Shown here piece after piece: positions 38,966 through 52,054 of a stretch of DNA of 64,000 nt; within the stretch, counting starts at the first letter, position 1, and every line of letters begins with the position of its first letter. Both the position numbers and the translations under genes were made by a program. The DNA lies in assembly GCA_032622095.1 (NCBI GenBank), contig CP136068.1, positions 54,456,025 to 54,520,024 on the forward strand. Direction: 5' to 3'. The notes beneath the pieces are model-generated. The model made no database searches. It worked only from the letters and a program-made list of their open reading frames with translations, and was not told the origin of the DNA. The stretch is from Siphonodentalium dalli. Its lineage: Eukaryota > Mollusca > Scaphopoda > Gadilida > Siphonodentaliidae.

Positions 38966-40650
38966 TATTCATGACTTATGGCATAGAGTTTGACACCCCT
39001 CTCTGTATTACTTGTATTCAGGATTGAGGGGGTGGGCAGTGACACTCCTCTCTGTTAACTGGTATTCTTAATTTCGGGGGGGGGGTGGGTGACACATATG
39101 TTAACTGATATTCAGGACTTATGGCATAAAATTTGACACCCCTCTCTGTATTACTTTTATTCAGGATTGAGGGGTGGGCGGTGACACCCTATCTGTTAAC
39201 TGGTATTCAGGGACAGTGGTGGCATCGCCCCTCTGTTGAATAGTATCCATGATTTAGTGGGTGTGGTTGGCAACCCTATCTGTTAACTGGTATTTATAAT
39301 TCAGTTAGTAAGCAGCGACACCCCTATCTGTTAACTGATATTTATAATATAGTAGGCACTGACACCCTCTCTGTTAAGTGGTATTCAGGGGGTAGGTGTT
39401 GACACCCCTCTCTGTTTTGCTGATATTCACGATTTCTCTGTTAACTGGTATTCAGTATCATGCATGGCGTTATGCGGTGGCACCGCTCTGTTAACTGATA
39501 CCCATGACTCAGGGGGTAGGCATTGACACCCTTCTCTGTTAACTGGTAGTCAGGGGGTATGCGGTTACACCCCTCTCTGTTAACTGGTATCCATGGGGCA
39601 GGCGGTGACGCCCCTCTCTGTTAACTGGTATTCAGGGGGTAGGCGGTGACACCCTCTCTGTTTTGCTGATATTCACGATTTCTCTGTTAACTGGTATTCG
39701 GTATTCATGGCGGTATGCCATGGTACCGATCTGTTAACTGGTACCCATGATTTACGGGGTAGGCATTGACACCCTTCTCTGTTAACTGGTAGTAAGGGGT
39801 ATGCGGTTACGCTCCTCTCTGTTAACTGGTATTCGGTATTCATGGAGATATGCGATGGCACAGCTCTGTTAACTGATACCCATGATTCAGGTGGTAGGCG
39901 GTGACACCCTTCTCTGTTAACTGGTATTCAGGGGGTAGGCATTGACACACCTCCCTGTTAACTGGTATTTGGTATTCAGGGGGTAGGCATTGACACCTTC
40001 TCTGTTAACTGGTCCCATGATTAGGGGTTATGCATTGATACCCTCTTTATTAACTGGTATTCAGGAGGGTATGCGGTTACGCCCCTCTCTGTTAACTGGT
40101 ATTCGGTATTCATTCAGGGGGTGGGCATCGACACCGTTCTCTGTTAACTGGTATTCGATATTCAGGAGGTAGGCAATGCCACCTTCTCTGTTAACTGGTA
40201 TTCATGGGGTATGCGGTTACGCCCCTTTCTGTTAACTGGTATTCGATATTCATGGGTGTAGGCGGTGGCACCACTCTGTACCCATGATTCAGGGGTAGGC
40301 AATGGCACCTTCTTTGTTAACTGGTATTCAGGGGTTATGTGGTTACGCCCCTCTCTGTTAACTGGTATTCGATATCCATGGGTGTAGGCTGTGGCACCGC
40401 TCTGTACCCATGATTCAGGGGTAGGCATTGACGCCCTTCTCTGTTAACTGATATTCATGATTCAGGGGTATGCGTGACACCATCAGGGATTCGTGGGGGT
40501 AAGGTGTGACACCCCTGTCTGTTAACTTGTATTCAGGGAGTAGGGGTGACACCACTCTGTTAATTATTGGTATTCAGGATTCTGTGGTGAAGCTACACCC
40601 CTCTCTGTTAACTGATATTAAGTGTTCATGGGGTGTAGTGACACCCTCCA
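38966..40650 (+). repeat. Minisatellite around CTCTGTTAACTGGTATTC
   Basis: About 1.7 kb with several dozen variable units. Each has CTCTGTTAACTGGTATTC, a G-rich GGGGGTAGGC stretch and GGTGACACCC. Unit length varies around 40 bases, with higher-order pairs. ORFs on either strand are repeat artefacts. Confidence 0.85.
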
Positions 40651-41162
40651 ATGTGTTTAACGAAACTCATGTGTAACCAGGACGAGATATATACACACAT
40701 AATTACAGAAACTCGTCGATAATGGCCGGAAACGGGATTAATATTGGGGTATTAAATACGTCAAAAGTACTGTAAGCACCGTACTTCAGGATCACACAGA
40801 ACGTCCGTTAATTAATATACGGTCTCCAAAGACGTTTACGTGCCCGGGGGTATAACCAATCCAATGCTTATTCAATCAATTCAATACTCATCCATTGTTC
40901 AATAGAACATTTATCTCTGGATTGAAAAGAGTCAGTGTTCGGAAATATTGATTGGTTCGAAGTTTTCTATTTTGGAATGATCTAGATATTTTTGATACAA
41001 TAATGTAGCTGTAATTAATTAGTTTCATTATAAAACCATCCACGGGTTAATTGGTATACGGTATTATCTGACAAGCACCGATTCAAGCTTGAGACTTCCG
41101 GTGTTATATTTAGACAGACCACTGGACGGACAGGCGGCCTTTAAACGAGTAAACACTAATTA

Positions 41163-41570
41163 TTGTGTTTGGTTTGTTGTCTGGGTCACGTGGCGATGAT
41201 TAAGGCAGATACAAGGCAGAGCTATCACGCCGGTCATCCGTGTAACGAGGACGCGGATGAGTATAAACGGCGGACGCGCCTCCCGCGGGTTTGCATTGTT
41301 CGCTCAAGAAAAAGGCGACAAAATGTCTTTAAAACGTATCTACCCTGATCCACCTATATTTTAGTGTGTGTTCTGTTTTTGTCTCAACATCCAAGCGACC
41401 AGTTTCAAGAAATCCGAATATTTTCCTTACCGATTTGTAACGAGGACGCGTAGAGTTTTTTGTGGCAAAGTAACTGGACGCGAAAATTGGTAACGATGGA
41501 CGCGCTTTTTTCTCGAACATATTTACCTTCACACGACATGACATAGGCATATATGGCCCATTATGACAAT
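41163..41570 (+). mobile_element. DNA-transposon remnant R3 (GTAACGAGGACGCG family), copy 1
   Basis: Shares TCATCCGTGTAACGAGGACG, the AGCGACCAGTTTC-type middle and TAACG(A)TGGACGCGC end with 52055-52510 and, inverted, 54905-55430. No coding capacity. Confidence 0.65.
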
Positions 41571-43689
41571 GTTTGACGAACAATAAATGTTGACTTTTTG
41601 CGAGATGGCCATTTAATAATCGGATTAATTATTTTTAGACAACATAATGAGAAATCGACTATCCACCTAGTTTTTCAAACTTTACCCCATTGAGAGAGAC
41701 AAAACTCCCCTTACAAGTTCTCGAAATACTATAAGCACTACCTCTTGGGTTGGAATGTTCCGACTGGTATTTCAAACAGTCCAACTGTTGGATATTTCTC
41801 ATCTAGCCTCCCTTCCAATCTGGAATATATCTGACTGATGTCAATTACATCAAAAAATTGTAACCGAAATCAGATGGAGGGGTCGCAAATAAAACCCAGG
41901 TGTCCTTTTTTTTTTCTTCGAACTTTTGGGGGTTGGTCCCCAATTTTCATTGGAAAAATTGCTTTGAAGGGGTGGGTGCCCCAGATCGGACAGGAAACAA
42001 ACTTGCTTTCCAGGGTTGGTAAGTCCCCTGTCAAAATAGGAAAATGCGTAACGTGTGGCCTGACAACTAGTTTCCCTACTGGAAAAATACTGATTGAAAA
42101 TCAAACTATGCATGAGTACACTATCAACTGATTTTGTATGCGAAACTTTCAACTAATTATGAACGAAGCATGAATTATTGAAACATTAGCACACAGCTAG
42201 GGTGAGACTATGTCGTTAGATAATAGTATATGTTTTTTGCAGTTAAAGAATCTGGAGTGTATTCCGCATTATGTTCTAGTTCATATATGTTTAATAAACT
42301 CATATCGACGTCTCCTTTCTATTATATTATTGACCTGCATGGTTGATTCCATTATGGATCTATCGAATTTGCCAGAGCTTACGTGTATACTTTGTGGGGA
42401 CCTGTCAAGCTTCTTATTTCCAAAATGCGCATTTGTAACCAGACCAATAATTATTGTTGATTTCCATGCATCAAAGATGTTTCATTTCCCCCCCCCCCCT
42501 TGGGTTGTTCTAAAAATTTTCCCACTGGTTATAATAAATATAGAATTAAACTAATCTCACAGGCCGGGGTCCAGCCAAACCGGGTCTAAGGGGGCGTTTG
42601 TGGTATGCATGCAATCAAACTACCCAGTTAGCATGCGGACCACAAGCAGCCTTCTGGAGTGATTATTGTCACGCCCTCAATTATCGCGAACAAGCTCACG
42701 TACGCTGGTGTGAGAATAAATTAATTGGGACATGATAAAACCAAGCAGCCAATCTCACATTACAGATACGCCGTCAATCGATATTATATGCAACCCCACC
42801 CATGTAAACCGCGTTCCAGAAAAGACGGATTCGTCGAAAGGTCAAGATTCCCTAAATCTGATTTAGCTGCACCGTCGAATTATAGTTCAGTTGGTATTGG
42901 TTATAACACGCAATATAATATGGCAATTGAGAAATTTATCCCATACTCTTTGCGAATATGAGTGATTATCGCTTATAATGTTCCAATCAAAATATGCTCG
43001 TTGTGAATTTTAGCCATGGATTGAAACGCGGCGGTTCGCATTTGGCAATATTGTATACGTTTAATTATCTCGACGATACAGAGACACTATTGCTAAATGT
43101 TTGGTCTGGCTGGACCGTGTTTAAATCAGAAATGACGAATGCGCCACTCAGACATGCGGTCTCGGGTTTAAACAAAGGATTTATATATGGCAAACGGCGG
43201 TTTGAACTCAGAGGTATGCGCATGGTTCGCGCTACCACTTGTCAAATTTGCCAATGGCAAAAATAATTCACATTTGGCAAAAAATATTTTCATTTGGCAA
43301 AAGTTTTGGCAAGTCACTTTTTAATTCCTCAATAAAGTTGGAAAATATCAGTCGATCAATACCATTAATTTTAGGAAACTACTACACCTCTATTAATCTC
43401 CGTTAATCTGGTAGCATTATTATCGGTGGGTGGATGGATTAACAGTATTTGGTGTTGTGGTGGTGTTTATATAGCTAATCCTCTTGTGATGTTCCATTCT
43501 GATGTACATGTAGCAACTCTTCTACCATTTCATTTAATTGTTCGGTGATTGGTTTATTGTTGTATGATAAACCACAATAGATATGCGAGTATAAGTATTA
43601 ACTAACTGCTTTCCTACCGATACCAAACGTCGTTCAAACCGCGAGTGTCGAAATATAAAACTCAATCAAGGTTGCAGAAAATGATACTA
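41571..43689. other. Host DNA, no gene recognised
   Basis: The C10 run near 42490 and ATTTGGCAAAA repeats (43215-43310 and again 43700-43755) are the only structures. The plus ORF 42994-43266 has no recognised domain. Confidence 0.35.
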
Positions 43690-44145
43690 TCAGGGATAAC
43701 ATTTGGCAAATTCAAATTGAATTTGGCAAAAAATATTTTTATTTGGCAAAAGTAAATTTCGGTCCACGGCGGACCCTGGGTATACGTAGACCAGGTTTAA
43801 CTTGGAGATGACGAATTCGGCCATATGGTTTGGACATTTTAATCTCATGGCTATCTGAGTCTGAACATTGACGGTTGGAAAATATTCAGTCATAACATGG
43901 GTTAGTGATTTCCATATACGTGTAATTAGCATAAGAGTTCCACATAAGATTGAGTGAGTTATATTATCTCACCGACCGCACAGGTAGGAATTATTTTTGC
44001 AAACCACATGTCTGTCGCGAGCGTTTCTGTCGTATACACTCTTATAGTTGTATACAGAAAAACAGAGTAATAGCAAAAGGAAGCACCCAATCTCCCGACA
44101 ACGATTCGCCTGGTTTCTGTGAATCCGGTTGTTAACAATGCGTCA
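43690..44145 (-). repeat. Repeat R4, copy inverted relative to 52590-52975
   Basis: Reading leftward it matches 52590-52975 over several blocks: TTTGACGCATTGTTAAC, CGTTGTCGGGAGA(C)TTGG, ACACG(TG)TATGGAAATCACTAACCCATG and AATGTCCAAACCATAT. Both copies keep partial ORFs with CPNH and FVISKL / FVKLSI segments, so the ancestor probably coded for a protein that I cannot name. Confidence 0.6.
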
Positions 44146-45470
44146 AATAATGGTGATAATACTATATTTGGCAGTGATAATACTATATTTGGCCGTGATA
44201 ATACTATATTTGGCCGTGATAATACTATATTTGGCAGTGATAATACTATATTTGGCCGTGATAATACTATATTTGGTCGTGATAATACTATATTTGGCCG
44301 TGATAATACTATATTTGGCAGTGATAATACTATATTTGGCCGTGATAATACTATATTTGGCAGTGATAATGCTATATTTGGCAGTGATAATGCTATATCT
44401 GGCAGTGATAATACTATATTTGGCAGTGATAATACTATATTTGGCCGTGAAAATACTATATTTGGCAGTGATAATACTATATTTGGCCGTGATAATACTA
44501 TATTTGGCAGTGATAATACTATATTTGGCCGTGATAATACTATATTTGGTCGTGATAATACTATATTTGGCCATTATAATACTATATTTGGCAGTGATAA
44601 TACTATATTTGGCCGTGATAATACTATATTAAGCAGTGATAATGCTATATTTGGCAGTGATAATACTATATCTGACAGTGATAATACTATATTTGGCAGT
44701 GATAATACTATATTTGGCCGTGATAATACTATATTTGGCCATGATAATACTATATTTGGCCGTGATAATACTATATTTGGCAGTGATAATACTATATTTG
44801 GCCGTGATAATACTATATTTGGCCGTGATAATACTATATTTGGCAGTGGTAACTGGTAATACTATATTTGGCAGTGATAATACTATATTTGGCAGTGATA
44901 ATACTATATTTGGCCGTGATAATACTATATTTGGCAGTGATAATACTATATTTGGCCGTGATAATACTATATTTGGCAGTGATAATACTATATTTGGCAG
45001 TGATAATACTATATTTGGCCGTGATAATACTATATTTGGTCGTGATAATACTATATTTGGCCGTGATAATACTATATTTGGCAGTGGTAACTGGTAATAC
45101 TATATTTGGCAGTGATAATACTATATTTGGCAGTGATAATACTATATTTGGCCGTGATAATACTATATTTGGCAGTGATAATACTATATTTGGCTGTGAT
45201 AATACTATATTTGGCCGTGATAATACTATATTTGGCAGTGATAATACTATATTTGGCCGTGATAATACTATATTTGGCAGTGATTATACTATATTTGGCC
45301 GTGATTATACTATATTTCGCAGCGATAATACTATATTTGGCAGTGATGATACTATATTTCGCAGTGATAGTACTATATTTGGCCGTGATAATACTATATT
45401 TGGCAGTGATAATACTATATTTGACAGTGATAATACTATATTTGACAGGGATAATACTATATTTGTGTCA
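44146..45470 (+). repeat. 21-bp minisatellite, about 63 units
   Basis: Unit GATAATACTATATTTGGCMGT repeated with few variants; two interruptions carry GGTAACTGGTAAT (near 44850 and 45090). Because 21 is a multiple of three, frames stay open on both strands (DNTIFGR-type and YLAVIIL-type repeats). I regard these ORFs as artefacts. Confidence 0.92.
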
Positions 45471-45714
45471 ATTTGCGTGCAATCTCATGATTTTCGTACC
45501 ACTTTGCTCTATATACCTTAAATGTGGCACAAATTTAGCACCCACAGATTAAGACTAATATTGTCTAGTATTGTCTAACATAAAAGGTATATATATTTTT
45601 AAACCATTTAGGTGCCGTTTTTCCGAAGGATCCAGATGCAATGCAATCACGCAGGAGTCGAGTCCACAGTTACCCATCCGAGTCCTCGTAACACGACCAG
45701 CGTGGCTATATATA

Positions 45715-46224
45715 TATATATATATGAATTTTATCGGGTCGCCGAGCCCGTGTGACGCCAGCTTCGCGCATGCGCAGACGAGATATCGGAAACGGGTGGA
45801 GCTATCGACTTGAAATTTGGTATGTGAATGTATCTTGCCCCGGATACGAATTTTATCGGGTCGCCGAGCCTGTGCGACGCAGCTTCGCGCATGCGCATAC
45901 GAGATCTCGGAAACGGGTAGAGCTATCGACTTGAAATTTGGTATGTGAATGTATCTTGCCCCGGATACGAATTTTATCGGGTCGCCGAGCCCGTGCGACA
46001 CCAGCTTCGCGCATGCGCAGACGAGATCTCGGAAACGGGTGGAGCTATCGACTTGAAATTTGCTATGTGAATGTATCTTGCCCCGGATACGAATTTTATC
46101 GGGTCGCCGAACCTGTGCGACGCCAGCTTCGCGCATGCGCATACGAGATCTCGGAAACGGGTGGAGCTATCGACTTGAAATTTGGTTTTTGAATAGCCCG
46201 GACAACGTCGGGCTCATCGGCTAG
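45715..46224 (+). mobile_element. Helitron-like element, 5' truncated, with about four 122-bp units
   Basis: Ends AGCCCG..CGGGCT hairpin, CATCGG, CTAG at 46224, followed by T. The left part is a TA run without the usual start. The LINE 3' end abuts it at 46225. Confidence 0.7.
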
Positions 46225-46848
46225 TCTGGTTTAAACATATTTATTTATCAAAAAATGATATGGTGACGGGATTGGAGGACAAGTGCTAGCCACTTAGATG
46301 TACCTCCTCTCCCTATGACAACACTCAATACAACTTTACAATTATAGCAGCATAGTAACAGTGCATATACATATATAAGAAATATACAACAACAGTTTTG
46401 TGTTTGTGCTAGTCCCCCCTTAACCCAAGTCTGTGATATCAGTTTTTTTTTTCTCTCATATAAATCACTTTCTCTCTCACTCTATGCTATGCTATGCTTT
46501 AATTGTCAAAGCTGCAAATTAATGCAGAACATGGATATATACATATATACAATGGGGTCACTTACATCATCGTCATCATCATCATCGATGTCCCCATCGT
46601 CATCATCGTCCTCGACATTGTTTCAATGATTGTTTCAATGATTGACATGCAGGGTTTTGGAAGAGTCGAAGTTCTTCAGACATATCTCTTTTCAATATCA
46701 GGTAAGTTGAAAGTTTGTTGTATCTGTGAAAGTAGTGTCTCTTAAAAAGTCTTGGACAGCTTTGAAAATGGACTCATTTTCATTGTTCTTTAGGTCAGGG
46801 TCTCCAAATAGCAAAATTTTTACCGAATAAATGTTGAACGGCAAGAGT

Positions 46849-48462
46849 TTATTGTATAGACTTATTCTGGCATAAAAATGAACAGGACATTAAAAAAAAA
46901 AAAATGAAATGCATTCTCTTCATGCATATGCATGCTTTAGTATCAGCGATATAATTTAGCTTTTTATCAGCTTGTAAGTTGCTACATTGATTTCTCAGTC
47001 TGCAGTGAGAAATATTTAGTAAACGTTTAACAACATTGAAGTATTTTGGCGGTTTGATTGGTTTCCGTTTGATTGATTCCTTAAAGATGTCTTTTCCAAG
47101 AGCGTTCCATTTGTTAATGCAAGTAGGAAAGAAGGTCACGTCAGTTCTCTTACTTCCCGTTTTTGGTGGGACAAAGTCGGATGAGTTACGTAGGTTTTTG
47201 TCACACCTTTCGCGGAATGTGGGTGGGAGGAGTTCAACGAGATAGTTGGGGGCCTTTTTTTTAACAATATTATGGAATATCGTCATTCGTCTAGTGTATC
47301 GTCGATTTTCTAGATTCTCCCATCCAAGTTCGAAAAGAAGCCTATCATTCGGAACAGATCGAGTACACCCTGTGACTATTCTGGCTGCCTCTAATTGAAT
47401 ATCATCCAATTGTTTTAGCAAGTAAGCAGGTGCCCCGAACCAGACAGTGCTACCATACTCCATTAGAGAGCGTACATATGATAAATATAAAGTTTCAAGT
47501 GTTTCACGATTGAGTGTATGTTTGAGTTTTCGAATCTGAGACAATCTGGCATAAGCCTTCTGACATATAGCATCTATATGTGTGTTCCAAGTGAGATCGT
47601 CATCAATTTCCAGACCTAAATGTTTGTGTGATTTAGAGTATTCCAGTAGCACACCATCAAAAATTATTATTGGTTTAATTATTTTTTGTTTAGATGTGAA
47701 TAACATTAAGTCTGTTTTGGAACTATTGAATTTTACCTTCCATGTGTCTGCCCAAAATTTCATTTCCCTCATATCTTCGTTTACGATGCGTTCGAGTTTT
47801 GTAATATCGGAACTGCTATTAGTAAGGCACGTATCGTCGGCATATAGTCTCGTTTGAGATTTAATGCGATCTGCTATGTCGTTAATGTAAATGAGAAAAA
47901 TCAGAGGGCCGATAACTGATCCCTGGGGGACCCCAGCATTAATTCTGCTATAATTTGAGAAACACGAATTGACCATAACTCTTTGTTGCCTATTCATCAG
48001 GTAGTTTTGAAACCATTCTAGAAGTTTGCCATTAATACCATATTGTTCTAATTTCAATAACAATCCGCGGTGCCAAACTTTATCGAATGCTTTTGATATG
48101 TCAAAAAATACTGCACAAGTAGTTACCCCAGCATCGAGGGCGTTGCACAAATTATTAATAATCTCGATAAGCTGCATTTCAGTACTATGATTAGGAACGA
48201 AACCTGATTGATTTTTATATAATAAATTGTTTAAGGACAGGTACTCAGAAACTTTATTGAAAATTATTCTTTCAAGAATTTTGCCAACACAGCTGATTAA
48301 AGATATCGGACGGTAATTTGTTGGATCTTGTCTGTCTCCTTTCTTGAAAAGGGGGATAACATTAGCATTTTTCCATGCCGCCGGGAAACGACACACCTTA
48401 ATGGATTTATTAAATATTAAACGAAGTGGTTTACATACGGAGGTGTGCGTTTCCTTCAGCAT
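46849..48462 (-). pseudogene. LINE reverse transcriptase part
   Basis: 537 codons open. Motifs: NYRPISLIS (RT1), FFDISKAFDKVWH (motif A), GVPQGSVIGP (motif B), RLYADDTC (catalytic YADD) and a later KHLGLEID thumb-side block. The catalytic residues are intact. It would reverse-transcribe the LINE RNA at a nicked target. It lost its natural N-terminus because the frame change puts the endonuclease in another frame. The real protein began in the upstream ORF. Confidence 0.88.
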
Positions 48463-48463
48463 T

Positions 48464-50029
48464 TTATTGCTTATACCGTCGGGGCCTTATAGCCTTATTT
48501 GTATGTAGTCCTTTAAGTATCGTTGCTATTTCTTCTTCTGTTAATGTGATGTCAGAAATATTATTTTGGGTTCTTTTTTCAAAGCTGGGCAAATCCCATA
48601 GGTGTTCATTTTCGAGAGTACTATTTTCTGTGAAGACTTCGTTCAAAATCTCAGCTTTGTGGCCGTCTTCGTCAAAAAGGTTGTTTTTGTAATTTAAACA
48701 CGGAATTTTGTTACCATTTGAAAAATTATTTAAGAGTTGTTTAACCACATGCCAGAAGTGTTTAGGATCAGTGTTAGCTTTTAGATTTTCATCGAGTTCG
48801 CTCAAATAATTCTCTTTGGCTGATTTTTTCAGATTGTTAACCTTATTTCTGATTTTTTTGTATTGTTCCCAATGAAATGGATTGTTTGTTCGTAGAGCTC
48901 TTTTCCTAAGACGATCGCGTTTGCGTATATTGAGCCTTATAAGTGAATCGAACCACGGTTTGTCGTTGCTCCGAATTGTTACTGTTTGACAGTGTATATA
49001 CTTTTTGGCAATAAGTAGATAAGTATTTGTAAAATTGTCGACAATCTGATCAATATCTTTGTTCGGTTCTGAAGTGGACAAAAGTTTTGACCAATCTGTT
49101 TTATTTATTTCAGAATTCATCCCAACGAAATCAGCTTTAGAGTAATTCCACACAGTACGCTTATATGTATTTTGTTTGCGGTTTGGAAATATTATTTCGG
49201 CAGACGTCGCTCTGTGATCAGATAATCCGAGATCTAACGTAGATGGATTAACAGCAGATAACACATCACTTATAATAATAGGATCGATTAATGTCTGTGT
49301 GGTTGGGGACACCCGCGTCGGTTCTTTAATGACGTTTTGTAAAGTCCATTTTGATATAATAGATTGAAGTTTTCCTGAATTTTGCATTAGATCACAGTTT
49401 AGATCACCCACTAGTACTATAGATTGGTTGACGGAAAGAGCCTTTTCAATTGAAAGGTCAAGGTCTTCCCAATAAGAATCACGGCATTCTCTGTCGGATC
49501 GATATGTGACACAAAGGAGGATCTTTTTCACTGTTCCAATTTCAAACCATAAAATTTCGTCATCAAAACCAAGTTCTGGAAGGCACTGAAAAATTATGCT
49601 GTTATTGAAGTAGACTGCTAGTCCACCCCCGTATTCATTTCTATCAAGTCGTACTGGATCCTGGAAGTTTGGTAGCGCAATTTTATCATTAGGTACATTA
49701 TGGTTTAGATGGGTTTCGGTAAAACATACAATATCGTAATCATCTACATGTTCAGTAAGCTTGGAAATTTTATTCCTCAGACTTCTAATATTGTAATGAA
49801 AGATCGAAATAACTTCCTTTTCAGGAGGTCCGGGTTGAATTTCAATGTCATTTGATAATTTGATGAGACTTAATGATATGAACAACATTAAAACACCTAG
49901 ATTTCGGCACCGAATGGAAGAAAAATTTAGCCACTGACTCTTGTTATTTGAGAAGATTCTTCCCTTACACCTGCGATGGTTGAAGTATCCAATGACTACT
50001 CTATACTGAACGATATCTATACCTGACAT
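48464..50029 (-). pseudogene. LINE apurinic-like endonuclease part with 2A-like motif
   Basis: 521 codons. After a hydrophobic N-terminal stretch comes DIEIQPGP (residues 61-68), then the endonuclease/exonuclease/phosphatase fold: YNIRSL, TETHL, GDLNCDLM and LSDHRA carry the metal- and phosphate-binding residues. The frame ends wrongly in RPRRYKQ just where a GPDG-type linker to the reverse transcriptase is expected. A single extra base explains it. Confidence 0.85.
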
Positions 50030-51498
50030 CTTAAGTTATATCCGTTGCAGTGTATAGAGCAGTCATGGATGTAGTATCGTTCGAAGCAAGCGCGGAAAGA
50101 GAAAGCTGGTCGATGTGTGGACTTAATGCGGGACAAGCACAACACATACTGGTAACACAAACACAGAAAATACATATATACACACACATAATTATCATGA
50201 TAGCAGTGATGCTAAAGTTGGAAAATTGAGCCATGATATCATTTGACATCACTCGGGTAGGTGTAAACAATAAGACGGTTGGAAACCCAAACAAAATGGG
50301 CACATGACAATTCAAATAAGTAAAAAAAACATACAATAGAGACATAGCGTAATCAACATCTTTTAACGCCGAAAACAGCAGATAACACATCACTTATAAT
50401 AATAGGATCGATTAATGTCTGTGTGGTTGGGGACACCCGCGTCGGTTCTTTAATGACGTTTTGTAAAGTCCATTTTGATATAATAGATTGAAGTTTTCCT
50501 GAATTTTGCATTAGATCACAGTTTAGATCACCCACTAGTACTATAGATTGGTTGACGGAAAGAGCCTTTTCAATTGAAAGGTCAAGGTCTTTCCAATAAG
50601 AATCACGGCATTCTCTGTCGGATCGATATGTGACACAAAGGAGGATCTTTTTCACTGTTCCAATTTCAAACCATAAAATTTCGTCATCAAAACCAAGTTC
50701 TGGAAGGCACTGAAAAATTATGCTGTTATTGAAGTAGACTGCTAGTCCACCCCCGTATTCATTTCTATCAAGTCGTACTGGATCCTGGAAGTTTGGTAGC
50801 GCAATTTTATCATTAGGTACATTATGGTTTAGATGGGTTTCGGTAAAACATACAATATCGTAATCATCTACATGTTCAGTAAGCTTGGAAATTTTATTCC
50901 TCAGACTTCTAATATTGTAATGAAAGATCGAAATAACTTCCTTTTCAGGAGGTCCGGGTTGAATTTCAATGTCATTTGATAATTTGATGAGACTTAATGA
51001 TATGAACAACATTAAAACACCTAGATTTCGGCACCGAATGGAAGAAAAATTTAGCCACTGACTCTTGTTATTTGAGAAGATTCTTCCCTTACACCTGCGA
51101 TGGTTGAAGTATCCAATGACTACTCTATACTGAACGATATCTATACCTGACATCTTAAGTTATATCCGTTGCAGTGTATAGAGCAGTCATGGATGTAGTA
51201 TCGTTCGAAGCAAGCGCGGAAAGAGAAAGCTGGTCGATGTGTGGACTTAATGCGGGACAAGCACAACACATACTGGTAACACAAACACAGAAAATACATA
51301 TATACACACACATAATTATCATGATAGCAGTGATGCTAAAGTTGGAAAATTGAGCCATGATATCATTTGACATCACTCGGGTAGGTGTAAACAATAAGAC
51401 GGTTGGAAACCCAAACAAAATGGGCACATGACAATTCAAATAAGTAAAAAAAACATACAATAGAGACATAGCGTAATCAACATCTTTTAACGCCGAAA
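49251..51498. repeat. 1,124-bp direct tandem duplication within the LINE
   Basis: 49251-50374 and 50375-51498 are near identical (one mismatch noticed, CTTCCC versus CTTTCC). The junctions share a few A residues (GCCGAAA|ACAGCAG). Confidence 0.88.
50353..51153 (-). pseudogene. Duplicated endonuclease N-terminal fragment
   Basis: 266 codons identical to the start of the ORF at 50029 except one codon (Glu to Lys near residue 188). It runs out of homology at the duplication junction (50374). It belongs to the tandem unit 50375-51498. Confidence 0.85.
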
Positions 51499-51530
51499 GA
51501 TTGAACACTATGTTTTCCAAAGTTGTCAAG

Positions 51531-52054
51531 CTGTGGTGTCATTCTTCGAAGGAGCTTTAGTTGACATTATTAACAAGTCATATAGGCGATGATGGCTTAT
51601 AACAGATGACTCATACAGGATGCGTTTGATACAATCATCGTATATCTAAAAAAAAAAAAAAATTCCTTTGGAAATTTTTGGAATTGTTACAAAGTATTTA
51701 ACTTGACTGTGGAACAAATGCTAATTTAATAGAGTTATCTCCCTAATAGAATGGCGCGAAATTGATTTCATTTTTTTCCCGTAGTTTTGTAGTGATATAA
51801 ATATGCGGTATGTCGTTACTAGTAAATGCAAAAATAAATCCCACATATATTCTCAAGGGTATGCGTTTCAGAAGATGTAATGTCCATAACTACGATGGAC
51901 AGGGAATGAGTTGGGGGCCGTATGAGCAGTTTGTACTGGTCAGAAATATCTTGTTGGACACAAGGGACAAACGGAGAAAGAAACCTGTTTAGAATGAGGT
52001 TGTTGTAATCAGAGCAATCATCGCCAAGTGGGACTAGAGTACAATAACCACGCT
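51531..52054. other. Host DNA between LINE and R3, no gene recognised
   Basis: Contains an A14 run near 51648 and no supported exon. Confidence 0.4.

Larger units (their letters stand above)
46225..51530 (-). mobile_element. CR1/L2-type LINE, frameshifted, with internal tandem duplication
   Basis: Minus-strand order: 5' leader (about 51530-50030, including the duplicated unit), endonuclease ORF, reverse transcriptase ORF, and a 3' untranslated tail ending ATAAATAAATATGTTTAAACCAG at the Helitron border. There is no poly-A tail, as in CR1/L2 families. A one-base insertion splits endonuclease from reverse transcriptase near 48486. Confidence 0.88.

Noticed and set aside
39673-40428. ORFs with repeated PVNREG or LLTG segments
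   Set aside because: Artefacts of the GTTAACTGG minisatellite.
44146-45470. CRISPR-like array
   Set aside because: No unique spacers; units are contiguous and nearly identical. The host is eukaryotic.
44119-45552. ORFs of up to 246 codons with DNTIFGR or YLAVIIL repeats
   Set aside because: They are produced by a 21-bp tandem repeat whose period is a multiple of three; there is no start context or non-repeat domain.
45555-46142. 195-codon ORF and similar ones at 56.6-58.5 kb and 38.6-38.8 kb with repeated HSHTKFQVDSSTRF
   Set aside because: All are readings through the 122-bp Helitron-associated minisatellite.
50031-50393. 120-codon Cys-rich ORF (also 51155-51529) upstream of the LINE endonuclease
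   Set aside because: It lies in the LINE leader and is repeated only because of the tandem duplication; no LINE ORF1 features such as an RRM or zinc knuckle.
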